Assembly: GCA_050123275.1 (NCBI GenBank)
Contig: JASFHK010000005.1
Coordinates: 1 to 64,000 of the forward strand
Source of the DNA: E44-bin88 sp050123275
GTDB taxonomy: Bacteria > Chloroflexota > Dehalococcoidia > Dehalococcoidales > BS750m-G39
Direction of reading: 5' to 3'
Length of the DNA: 64,000 nt
Shown: in pieces, positions 45,075 through 52,620 of the stretch
How positions within the stretch are numbered: position 1 is the first letter of the stretch
Layout: each line of letters begins with the position of its first letter
Position numbers and translations under genes: made by a program
Notes under the pieces: generated by a model
Seen by the model: the letters and a program-made list of their open reading frames with translations, nothing else
Told to the model about the DNA's origin: nothing
Database searches by the model: none

Positions 45075-45114
45075 TCATACACGAGCCTGTCATATACGAA
45101 ACTATCGTATATGA
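45075..45114. promoter_or_regulatory. Candidate MarR operator palindromes at the archaellin promoter
   Basis: TCATATACGA (45090-45099) and TCGTATATGA (45105-45114) form a perfect 10-bp inverted repeat with a 5-base spacer. A third half-site, TCATACACGA (45075-45084), repeats 15 bases upstream. All lie just downstream of the -10 element, over the expected start site. A regulator bound here would block transcription. Confidence 0.7.
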
Positions 45115-45192
45115 ATAATTTGGATTAAGCTAAAACGGATTCTGGAACAGCTGACCTGGAAGCAACGAGATGTTAATTGGCAGAAGGTCAAA

Positions 45193-45366
45193 ATGTACAG
45201 GGGGGTGAAGTTGCCCTTTTCGGGGGCAGCCCCTCATCTAGAGAGAGAGGAGGTGGTCGTATGTGATTTTAGGGAGGTGGTTGTACGTGATTTTGAGGAA
45301 ACGAAAATTAAGGAAACGAAAACCGGTGTATCTTCTTTGTTAAAGAAAGGAGAAAAAAATGATTGA
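45193..45366 (+). CDS. Candidate 57-aa leader ORF overlapping the archaellin start
   Basis: ATG 45193 lies 5 bases after AGAAGG and the frame runs 57 codons to a TGA at 45364-45366, overlapping the archaellin start by 8 bases. It contains a 24-bp tandem repeat in frame (8 aa, EEVVVCDF then REVVVRDF) and an ETKIKETKTG stretch. I recognise no family. It may be a small protein coupled to archaellin translation, or chance: the 24-bp repeat could equally serve as tandem GGAGGTGG sites in an mRNA leader. Confidence 0.35.
   Translation: MYRGVKLPFSGAAPHLEREEVVVCDFREVVVRDFEETKIKETKTGVSSLLKKGEKND
45249..45294 (+). repeat. 24-bp direct repeat in the archaellin leader
   Basis: GGAGGTGGTCGTATGTGATT at 45249 and its near copy at 45273, period 24 bases, with two differences over 22 bases. 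Each copy carries a Shine-Dalgarno-like GGAGGTGG. Confidence 0.8.
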
Positions 45367-46411
45367 CAAATTCATGAAAGCTATGCACAGGCTTCACAAA
45401 GGACAGCGGGGCATGACCGGTCTGGAAACAGCCATTATCCTGATTGCCTTCGTGACAGTGGCTGCGGTGTTCGGCTACGCCGTACTGAGCGCCGGCATCT
45501 TCTCTGCGGAGCAGGGGAAGGAAACGGTCTACGCTGGCTTAGAGCAAGCCAAGAGTTCCATGGAGCTCAAGGGCTCGGTAATCGCCTACGGTGCTCCGGG
45601 AGATGAAGGGACAATCAACGACTGCGATGACGACAGCGACTGGACTGCCAGCGCAGGTGTGGCAATTACCCAGGCTATAGGTTACGGCGGTGGTCACAGC
45701 CTTCAGCTAACCCTTGATGGAACGACAACCAGTTCTGAGTTCGGCGGCGGTCTGGCAGCCTACGGCACCAGCTCTACCGCAGACTTGTCCCAGAAAAGCT
45801 ATATCAACCTCTATGCTATGACGGATACTGATATGGCGGCTGGCGACTTGAAGTTACGAGTCAGTGACCAGGCTGATTGTACTGCACCGCTGGAGACTCT
45901 AGACCTGCCAGCGCTAACTGCTGGTACCTGGACGCTGATCACCCTCACCCTTGATAATCCGGGCGTGGATCTGGGTATCTTGACTGTCGGCATAGAAGGT
46001 CCTGACATGACCGGAGCTGGCTATGATGCGATTGTCTACCTGGACAGCATTGTTGCCGGACCTCCTTATAACCATGCCGAGCTCATTGTTTTCTCGGTGT
46101 CCAACGCTATCGCCGGTAAGCCGATAGACCTGACCCCAAGTCCAGACAACGTTACCGTAATCAGCTATACTGACCGCAATATTTTTGAGCCCAACATAAC
46201 CTGGACTGTCAGCTTTGTCGGTCAGAACGACGGCGATTACCTGCTGGAGATGGGGGAGCAGGCACAGGTAGCGGTATCACTGGGTTTCCTAGCTGTTCCG
46301 CCAGGACCCAATGCTGAAATCGGCTTGCAGGTGAAGCCGCCTCATGGTTCCGTAATCAGCATTGAGCGGACGATACCAGCCAACATAGATGCCGTTATGG
46401 ATCTGTACTAG
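45359..46411 (+). CDS. arlB: Archaellin (archaeal-type flagellin) with class III signal peptide
   Basis: A 350-aa major filament subunit candidate. The N-terminus is short and basic (residues 1-18, ending QRG), with predicted cleavage after Gly18, then MTGLETAIILIAFVTVAAVF: Glu at +5 of the mature protein and a long hydrophobic helix, exactly the archaellin pattern. The exported domain from about residue 60 is Thr/Gly/Asp-rich beta-sandwich-like, with an archaellin-type C-terminus (NITWTVSFVGQNDGDYLLEMGEQAQVAV). Strong ribosome site AAAGGAG. First main gene of an operon with arlCDE-, arlG-, arlF-, arlH-, arlI- and arlJ-like genes. No bacterial flagellar genes are present. Confidence 0.92.
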   Translation: MIDKFMKAMHRLHKGQRGMTGLETAIILIAFVTVAAVFGYAVLSAGIFSAEQGKETVYAGLEQAKSSMELKGSVIAYGAPGDEGTINDCDDDSDWTASAGVAITQAIGYGGGHSLQLTLDGTTTSSEFGGGLAAYGTSSTADLSQKSYINLYAMTDTDMAAGDLKLRVSDQADCTAPLETLDLPALTAGTWTLITLTLDNPGVDLGILTVGIEGPDMTGAGYDAIVYLDSIVAGPPYNHAELIVFSVSNAIAGKPIDLTPSPDNVTVISYTDRNIFEPNITWTVSFVGQNDGDYLLEMGEQAQVAVSLGFLAVPPGPNAEIGLQVKPPHGSVISIERTIPANIDAVMDLY

Positions 46412-46446
46412 GGAGACTTTAATCCCGAGATAACAAGATAACATGA

Positions 46447-46490
46447 GGCGCTCCCGGGGACGAGGGTAGGCAAAGTTCCCCGGGAGCGCC
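46447..46490 (+). promoter_or_regulatory. Strong intercistronic hairpin after archaellin
   Basis: A perfect 14-bp stem, GGCGCTCCCGGGGA (46447-46460) with its complement (46477-46490) and a 16-base loop, not followed by a T-run. It lies in the 100-base gap between archaellin and the motor genes. It looks like an mRNA stabiliser or partial terminator that would raise archaellin over downstream products. Confidence 0.7.
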
Positions 46491-46511
46491 GCACAGTCTT
46501 CGAGGAAAGAT

Positions 46512-47093
46512 ATGAACCCTGAGCAGAGAATAAAGGCTCTGGAGGACGAAGTAAAAGTCCTCAAGAACGAGGTAAAAGCGGTGCTTTTGGATATAAGAGA
46601 GCACTACCTTGGGCTGGAAAATCCGTTCAGCCTGCACAGGGTAACTCCGGGGCAGGAGCATCCGGCGGACATTCCCGGAGGAGGTGCAGCGCAGGATGTG
46701 ACGCCTCCCCCCGAAGAGACCGAGGCGAGGAAGAAGGAGCCGGCCACACAGGAAGTGAACGGCAAGAAAACATCCAGCGTCCCCCAGAATATAGACCTTA
46801 TAACCATCGTCGGATTAACACAATGGTCGGCTAAGGCGACATCGAGACTGGGCAAGACCAAGACGGAAGCACTGATCGAGGTCTATCACACCACCGGTCG
46901 TCTTTCCCCCAGCCTCAGGGATGTGCTGATAAGATTGACTCGCCTTTCCGATAACGAAAACGGTGATGGACGGGTGGGATCGAGGGAATACCTGGCAATC
47001 CTTACCGAACTGGACAGCCTGATGAATAAAGAAGGTAGTCAGTTCGATGCCTCGCTCCTGTCCATTCTGGCTGATGGGGAGGGACGACCATAG
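46512..47093 (+). CDS. ArlCDE-like archaellum motor-associated protein
   Basis: A 193-aa cytoplasmic protein. An N-terminal coiled coil (RIKALEDEVKVLKNEVKAV) and a Pro/Glu-rich linker lead to a C-terminal domain (DLITIVGLTQWSAKATSRLG near residue 95, then ALIEVYHTTGRLSPSLRDVL) matching the FlaD/E core pattern of archaella. In archaea this protein links the motor to chemotaxis and forms the cytosolic ring. In place and by pattern it is the ArlC/D/E equivalent; one gene here replaces two or three. Confidence 0.75.
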   Translation: MNPEQRIKALEDEVKVLKNEVKAVLLDIREHYLGLENPFSLHRVTPGQEHPADIPGGGAAQDVTPPPEETEARKKEPATQEVNGKKTSSVPQNIDLITIVGLTQWSAKATSRLGKTKTEALIEVYHTTGRLSPSLRDVLIRLTRLSDNENGDGRVGSREYLAILTELDSLMNKEGSQFDASLLSILADGEGRP

Positions 47094-47101
47094 ATAAGGT
47101 A

Positions 47102-47554
47102 GTGGTAACCGTACTGCTTATTATCACCGGGGTGGTCTGTACCCTGGCAGTGTTTAACGCCGTTTACCCGGCTATAGGTTCTGCCAGCGGGGCAATGGTA
47201 AGCATCGCCGGAAATATAAACGACCGCATTAAGAGCAAGATGGAAATAGTGCAGGTATCCTGCGAAGACAGCGACATTACCCTCTGGGCAAAGAATGTCG
47301 GCAGCACCAGGATAGGGAGCATCGAGGACGGCGATGTCTTCTTTGGCCAGGAAGGTAATTTCGCACGGATACCCTATGATCAGGACGGCTCACCGAAACC
47401 ATGCTGGAACTACAGCATCGAGAACGATTCCGAATGGGGGCCTACAGCCACGCTGAAAATAACCATATATCTAGCTCAGGCACCTTCCGGCGCCCATTTC
47501 GTAAAGGTCGTGGCTCCGAACGGAGTCTTGGATGAATATCAGTTCAGCAATTAG
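47102..47554 (+). CDS. arlG: ArlG-like archaellum stator/envelope protein
   Basis: A 150-aa protein with one N-terminal membrane helix (VTVLLIITGVVCTLAVFNAV) and an exported beta-rich domain (WAKNVGSTRIGSIEDGDVFF). In archaea ArlF and ArlG form the complex that anchors the motor to the S-layer. GTG 47102 is the first standard start, but GGGGAGGG lies 6 bases before an in-frame ATA at 47090 (MDKVVV...), so a rare ATA start is possible. The assignment to ArlG rather than ArlF rests on pattern and order. Confidence 0.75.
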   Translation: MVTVLLIITGVVCTLAVFNAVYPAIGSASGAMVSIAGNINDRIKSKMEIVQVSCEDSDITLWAKNVGSTRIGSIEDGDVFFGQEGNFARIPYDQDGSPKPCWNYSIENDSEWGPTATLKITIYLAQAPSGAHFVKVVAPNGVLDEYQFSN

Positions 47555-47562
47555 GGAAAGCC

Positions 47563-48057
47563 ATGGAGAATGCCATAGTTTCGCTGCTCTGCATCGCTCT
47601 TTTTCTGACGGGGACATTGAACCTTGCCGAAACATCCTTATCGGTGGTAGACAAGATTTCGAGTTCCTGGAGACAGGCAGAGGAGCAGAGTTATGAGATC
47701 AGGCAGACCGGGATTGCCACGGTAAATGCCACCGTGCCCGATGCCAGCCATGTGGAGATAACCATCATTAATGAAGGGGCGGTTTCTTTAGGAGATTTCG
47801 ACCGGTGGGACGTTATCATCCGCTACCAGGATGGTACCGCGGTGTGGCTGCCTTACAACTCCGTGCCGGGCTGGACGGTTGATAGTATATCTTTTGAAGG
47901 CAGTCCAGAGACCTTCGACCCCGATATTTTGAACGCCGGTGAGGAGATGCTGCTTGTCCTGAGACTTGACCCTCCTCTGCCCTCGGAGTCCACTGCGGAA
48001 GCGGCCATATCAACACCGAGAGGCATAGTAGCCAGAGCCATGTTCGCGATGGAGTAG
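47563..48057 (+). CDS. arlF: ArlF-like archaellum stator/envelope protein
   Basis: A 164-aa protein with an N-terminal membrane helix (AIVSLLCIALFLTGTLNLAE), a short helical segment, and a beta-sandwich exported domain (VEITIINEGAVSLGDFDRWDV) similar in plan to archaellin. It lies between the ArlG-like and arlH genes, as in archaeal operons. It is expected to bind a surface layer outside the membrane; what that layer is in this bacterium is unknown. Confidence 0.75.
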   Translation: MENAIVSLLCIALFLTGTLNLAETSLSVVDKISSSWRQAEEQSYEIRQTGIATVNATVPDASHVEITIINEGAVSLGDFDRWDVIIRYQDGTAVWLPYNSVPGWTVDSISFEGSPETFDPDILNAGEEMLLVLRLDPPLPSESTAEAAISTPRGIVARAMFAME

Positions 48058-48061
48058 AGCT

Positions 48062-48778
48062 ATGAGTCACAATGAAGATGAAAAACGCCCTATAGGGAGC
48101 GCAATCTCCACCGGCCATGCCGAGATTGATAAGAAGGTCGGCGGAGGTATCCCGGTGGGGTCGCTTACCCTTATCGAGGGGCAGTCAGACGCCGGCAAGT
48201 CAGTGTTTGCCCAGCAGATGATCTGGGGCTCGCTGCGCGGTAATCACAGGGTGCTGGTGTTTACCACCGAGAACTCGGTCCGAAGCCTCAACACCCAGAT
48301 GGAGAGCCTCGGTCTTGACATAATGGATGCTTTGCTCCTGGGGTGGCTTAAAATCTATCCTGTGGAGACATCAAGGCTGGAGCTAGTGGGCACTTTCGAC
48401 GCTGTCTTGGACGCCATCGAGCACCACACTGCCTACGGCATGGTGGTGGTCGATTCCCTGACGCCGGTAATCGCTCACACTTCGGTAGGGGATATCATCA
48501 GCTACTTCGAGAGGTGCAAGCGACTGTGCGATGATGGTAAGACTATCATCAATATCGCTCACACCTATGCCTTCAACGAGGAGGTACTGGCCCGCATCAG
48601 GTCGGTCTGTGATGCCCATTTCCGGTTACGCATTGAGGAGGTGGGGGACAAGCTGATTAAGGTACTGGAGGTGGCCAAGGTCCGGGGGGCGGACAAGGAC
48701 ACGGGAAATATACTCAGCTTCGAGGTTGAACCGGGCATGGGCATGCGGGTAATGCCTATCTCTCAAGCCAAGGCTTAA
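48062..48778 (+). CDS. arlH: Archaellum ATP-binding regulator ArlH
   Basis: A 238-aa RecA/KaiC-like protein. Walker A GQSDAGKS (residues 40-47), an acidic Walker B-like strand MVVVDS near 130, and KVRGADKDTGN near 205, matching archaeal ArlH in length and layout. ArlH binds ArlI and switches assembly and rotation by its nucleotide state. Starts 4 bases after the ArlF-like gene. Confidence 0.92.
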   Translation: MSHNEDEKRPIGSAISTGHAEIDKKVGGGIPVGSLTLIEGQSDAGKSVFAQQMIWGSLRGNHRVLVFTTENSVRSLNTQMESLGLDIMDALLLGWLKIYPVETSRLELVGTFDAVLDAIEHHTAYGMVVVDSLTPVIAHTSVGDIISYFERCKRLCDDGKTIINIAHTYAFNEEVLARIRSVCDAHFRLRIEEVGDKLIKVLEVAKVRGADKDTGNILSFEVEPGMGMRVMPISQAKA

Positions 48779-48790
48779 GAAAGGAACGAT

Positions 48791-50503
48791 ATGCCACAGG
48801 TAAGCCTGCCATTTACGAAGGAAAACAAAGCCGATAAACACGGAGAGGACTTCTTTCAGTGTACTCTCTTCCAGATGTTGCCCAAGCCGGCGCAGGAAGC
48901 CAGCCAGCGCCATCCCCACCTGCTGGAGTACCTGCACATGGTGCCGGTGGCGGAAGTCGGCATGCCCAAGTACTACTCCCAGCTTACGCGCCGTATGCAG
49001 GACATCAGTCACCCCAACCTGATCTATCCGGTGACCGAGGGTGTCTTCGCACATATTTACCCGGACCTTCACGACGGCAGGGATATGTACATCTCCGTCG
49101 AGCCTGTGCTTGTCGAGAAGCTTGACAAGCTGATGCAGTCTCTGGAAAGGCGGATGCTGGATATGGGTGACCGTCTGGATACTGTGAGCACCGATGACGA
49201 TAAAAAAGAAGCGTTCGTGAGGTGCGTAGATGAGAATTTTACCACGGGGAGGACCGGGGGGGGCTTGTTCAGACGGTCCGGCAAGAATGGAAAAATCAGG
49301 GTGACGCCGCACCAGATGGAGGGACTCAAGTATCTCATCGTGAGGGACAAGATAGGGCTGGGCATACTGGAGCCCATGGTTCACGATCGCTATGTAGAAG
49401 ACATCAGCTGCAGCGGCCTGGGCACTATTTTTATAGAGCACAAGATCTTCCGCAGCCTGAAGACCCCGATCAGCTTCGCCAGCCTGGAGGAACTGGACGA
49501 GTTCGTCCTCAGGCTCTCCGAGCGAATCAAAAAGCCGGTGAGCTTCCGCAATCCAATAGTGGATGCCTCTCTCCCCGACGGCTCGAGAATAAACATCGTC
49601 TACGGACGCGATATTTCAAAGCGGGGTTCTAATTTCAGCATCCGTAAGTTCAGCGAGACGCCAATGTCGGTCATGGAGCTCATCGAACTGGGAACGTTAG
49701 ACTACAGGATGGCGGCCTATCTTTCCCTCGTCATCGGCGAGGGGATGAACGTTTTCGTTGCCGGAGAGACCGCCTCAGGCAAGACAACCACACTGAATGC
49801 GGTGACCACCTTTATCCACTCAAATGCCAAGATAGTTAGCATCGAGGATACTCCTGAGCTTCAGGTACCGCACAAGAACTGGATAAGGGAGGTGGTACAG
49901 ACTACCAAGGAGCAGTCGGAAACCGCGGTCACCATGTTCGACCTGCTCAAGGCGGCGCTCAGGCAGCGGCCGAACGAAATACTGGTGGGTGAGATTAGGG
50001 GCCCGGAAGGGAACATTGCCTTTCAGGCGATGCAGACCGGGCACTCGGTGATGGCCACCTTCCACGCTGCTTCGGTGGAGAAACTAATCCAGCGGCTCAC
50101 CGGTAATCCGATAAGCGTCCCCAAGGCATATATTGACAATCTTAACGTGGTCGTGGTGCAAAGCGCGGTCAAGCTGCCTACCGGGAAAACCGGCCGGCGG
50201 GTGCTCAGCATCAACGAGGTGATAGGCTTTGACCCGATTAAGCAGTCGTTTTCCTTCGTGGAAGTATTCCGGTGGGACCCGGTCAATGATGTTTTTGAAT
50301 TTACCGGGGATATGAACAGCTATCTATTGGAACAGAAGATAGCTTTAAAGCGTGGTATCCCTTCCCACAATAAGAAGCGGATTTATCTTGAGCTTGACCG
50401 CCGGACGCAAATTCTGGAGAGGTTGCATAAGGAACAGGGGGTTTCAGGATTCTATGAACTTCTTCAAGTCCTGGCCAAAGCGCAAAGAGAAGGGCTCTTT
50501 TAA
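48791..50503 (+). CDS. arlI: Archaellum assembly and rotation ATPase ArlI
   Basis: A 570-aa type II/IV secretion ATPase of the archaeal ArlI branch. Walker A GETASGKTT near residue 324, Asp box SIEDTPELQ, Walker B LVGEIRGPEG near 397, and His box TGHSVMATFHA near 417. The N-terminal third matches the archaeal layout with an LGILEPMVHDRYVEDISCSG block near 185, the typical start of the ATPase core. It drives both filament assembly and rotation. Overlaps the arlJ start by 50 bases. Confidence 0.95.
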   Translation: MPQVSLPFTKENKADKHGEDFFQCTLFQMLPKPAQEASQRHPHLLEYLHMVPVAEVGMPKYYSQLTRRMQDISHPNLIYPVTEGVFAHIYPDLHDGRDMYISVEPVLVEKLDKLMQSLERRMLDMGDRLDTVSTDDDKKEAFVRCVDENFTTGRTGGGLFRRSGKNGKIRVTPHQMEGLKYLIVRDKIGLGILEPMVHDRYVEDISCSGLGTIFIEHKIFRSLKTPISFASLEELDEFVLRLSERIKKPVSFRNPIVDASLPDGSRINIVYGRDISKRGSNFSIRKFSETPMSVMELIELGTLDYRMAAYLSLVIGEGMNVFVAGETASGKTTTLNAVTTFIHSNAKIVSIEDTPELQVPHKNWIREVVQTTKEQSETAVTMFDLLKAALRQRPNEILVGEIRGPEGNIAFQAMQTGHSVMATFHAASVEKLIQRLTGNPISVPKAYIDNLNVVVVQSAVKLPTGKTGRRVLSINEVIGFDPIKQSFSFVEVFRWDPVNDVFEFTGDMNSYLLEQKIALKRGIPSHNKKRIYLELDRRTQILERLHKEQGVSGFYELLQVLAKAQREGLF

Positions 50504-51959
50504 TAAAGACCTCCTCGGCGTAGACCTATTCTGCCAGATGACATATATGTCGGCCGTGGCTACGTCGGGGCTGACGCGCAGTCAGATATTTGAAAGCGCG
50601 GCGCGCCTTCCCTATACCTCGTCGCGTTACTTCAAGGACGTGCATTTTCTGGCCCAGAAGCTGAATTATGACTATGCCCAGGCCTGCCGCATTGTCGGTG
50701 ATGCCACTAAAGAGCCGGAGCCAAAAGCGCTTCTCCTTCGTCTTTCAGGCTGTGTCGCCTCGGGGGAGCCTGAGGCTAACTTTCTGGCCCGCGAAGCCTC
50801 TGTGATGGGGGAAGTATACGGCAATGGGTACGAGCGGTCGGTGGAAACGCTGCGCAAATGGACTGATGCCTATACCGCCCTAATCCTGTCGGCGGCACTA
50901 GTCATCGTTGTCGCCGTGGTCTCCATGATGATATACCCGGTGGCGCCGACCTTCGTTATAACTCTCTGCGGGCTGGTGCTGATGGTAACCGCACTCGGCT
51001 CCTGGATTATGCACCGGGCCTCTCCCAAGGAGGTAAAGACACACTCACTGGCCGATACTTCAGCGGAGCGTAAACTATCTCATCTCCTGGTGAAAATATT
51101 CCTGCCGGTGACCGCATTAGCCTGCCTGCTTATGGTCTTGGGAAATATGAGCATGGGAAGCATAATGCTGGTGGCTGCGGCGCTGCTGTTCCCGCCCGGT
51201 GCGGTAATTATGTGGGAAGACCGTAAGATTGATAATCGGGACCAGGACATCGCCGGCCTGCTGCGCTCCTTGGGTGGAATTACCAAGGCAATAGGAACGA
51301 CGGTCTCGGAGGCTTTGTCCAGGCTGGACCTCCGCTCGGTTGCCTCACTGCGGGGGGGAACCAAGAGGCTGCGTGACCGGCTTGGTCTGGGAATCAAGCC
51401 GGAACTCTGCTGGGACAGGTTTATCGCTGAGACGGGGAGCGAGCTGATTAACCGGAGCGTGCGTACCTTCTGGGATGGGGTCAGCCTGGGAGGCGATCCC
51501 CAGGAGGTTGGAAACCGTTCGTCCCTGTTCGCCATGAGGGTAGCGCTACTCCGGGCGAAGCGGAGGATGGTATCATCCAGCTTTACCTGGCTGTGCATTA
51601 CCATGCATGCGGCTATCGTCGGCCTGCTGGTGTTCATCTATGAGGTGATGCAGACATTTTCCGGCGCGCTGCAGAATATGGGGAGTGTAGAGAACGGGGC
51701 TTTGGGCGAAATGCCGAGCCTGCCCAGTTTTACGTTTCTGCTCGGCGGCAGCCAGTTGGAGCTGCTGCACTATGTGGTCATAGCCGTGATAATAGTGCTC
51801 ACCGGCGCTAATGCCGTAGCCATTAAGGTGACCGGCGGCGGGCACAGCTATAAGCTCTTTTTCTTCCTGAGCATAACACTAGCCATATCGGGTGCATGCT
51901 TTATCTTTATTCCGAACGTGGTAGACATGATATTCGGTAGCCTGCCGCCGATGCAGTAG
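50454..51959 (+). CDS. arlJ: Archaellum membrane platform protein ArlJ
   Basis: A 501-aa polytopic protein with about seven hydrophobic segments (around residues 140-185, 205-245, 375-395, 425-450, 460-485) and two T2SF-like cytoplasmic domains (DLFCQMTYMSAVATSG near 23; IAGLLRSLGGITKAIG near 270). ATG 50454 follows AGGA at 4 bases; the frame extends 34 codons further upstream, but that part lies in arlI and looks non-coding. The 50-base overlap with arlI suggests coupled translation of ATPase and platform. Confidence 0.9.
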   Translation: MNFFKSWPKRKEKGSFNKDLLGVDLFCQMTYMSAVATSGLTRSQIFESAARLPYTSSRYFKDVHFLAQKLNYDYAQACRIVGDATKEPEPKALLLRLSGCVASGEPEANFLAREASVMGEVYGNGYERSVETLRKWTDAYTALILSAALVIVVAVVSMMIYPVAPTFVITLCGLVLMVTALGSWIMHRASPKEVKTHSLADTSAERKLSHLLVKIFLPVTALACLLMVLGNMSMGSIMLVAAALLFPPGAVIMWEDRKIDNRDQDIAGLLRSLGGITKAIGTTVSEALSRLDLRSVASLRGGTKRLRDRLGLGIKPELCWDRFIAETGSELINRSVRTFWDGVSLGGDPQEVGNRSSLFAMRVALLRAKRRMVSSSFTWLCITMHAAIVGLLVFIYEVMQTFSGALQNMGSVENGALGEMPSLPSFTFLLGGSQLELLHYVVIAVIIVLTGANAVAIKVTGGGHSYKLFFFLSITLAISGACFIFIPNVVDMIFGSLPPMQ

Positions 51960-51972
51960 AAAGGAGGACGCT

Positions 51973-52620
51973 GTGGATTCAATGGTAGCTGCTGCGGTCG
52001 TCGCTGCTTCAGCAGTGATAGTCGTTCTCATTATCGTGGTTATGAGCAAGGTACGGTCCAGACGGTTGAGTCGGACTCAAGTCGAGACAGAGCGACAGGA
52101 GGTCACCAGCTTTGAACGCCGCACCTGGCTTGAAAACCAGCGGCAGCAGCCCAAGCCGAGGATGGCTGGGGAGAACCTGATACCTTCGCTGGATGAGCAG
52201 CCGGAAGAGCAGCCGGATGAGTTGCGGCCAAGTGCTCCGGTCTCTCCGGGCACGAAGCCTGGCGTTGCTTCTCCATACCCGGCAGAGGAGCCAGTAGGCG
52301 CCGGTGTAGCTAAAGAGGTTAAGGTTCCAGCGGCAGGAGAACCAGTAGGCGCCGGTATAGCTAAAAAGGCTGAGGTTCCAGCGGCAGGGGAGCCGGAAGG
52401 CTCCGGTCTGGCTAAAAAGGTTGAGATCCCAGCGATAGACGATGAAGCGGAGTTTGCCGAAGAAACGGTGAAACGGGGAGCCGATGCCGGACTGAGCGCC
52501 TTCATGATTGAAATGTCCGAGGACGACGGGCTGTCCAAGCTGGCCGAAAATCTGGAGGACCTTGATGTCGGCGATCTGGCCGAGATAGCAAGGGATATCC
52601 TAAGTAAAAGGGCGAAATGA
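51973..52620 (+). CDS. Unrecognised membrane-anchored repeat protein in the archaellum operon
   Basis: A 215-aa protein. An N-terminal membrane helix (about residues 4-24) and a basic stretch (KVRSRRLSR) suggest the rest is cytoplasmic. A Pro/Glu linker holds three 17-aa repeats (EPVGAGVAKEVKVPAAG type, about residues 105-157). An acidic C-terminal helix region (GLSKLAENLEDLDVGDLAEIA) ends in SKRAK. I recognise no family. It follows arlJ by 13 bases and overlaps the next gene (ATGA), so it is an integral part of the operon, perhaps an adaptor between platform and cytosolic ring. Confidence 0.75.
   Translation: MDSMVAAAVVAASAVIVVLIIVVMSKVRSRRLSRTQVETERQEVTSFERRTWLENQRQQPKPRMAGENLIPSLDEQPEEQPDELRPSAPVSPGTKPGVASPYPAEEPVGAGVAKEVKVPAAGEPVGAGIAKKAEVPAAGEPEGSGLAKKVEIPAIDDEAEFAEETVKRGADAGLSAFMIEMSEDDGLSKLAENLEDLDVGDLAEIARDILSKRAK

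Noticed and set aside
45359..51959. Tad or ordinary type IV pilus system instead of an archaellum
   Set aside because: No TadA/TadZ, pilQ or minor pilin pattern; ArlH-like KaiC-type protein, ArlCDE-like and ArlF/G-like genes and the class III signal fit an archaellum better.
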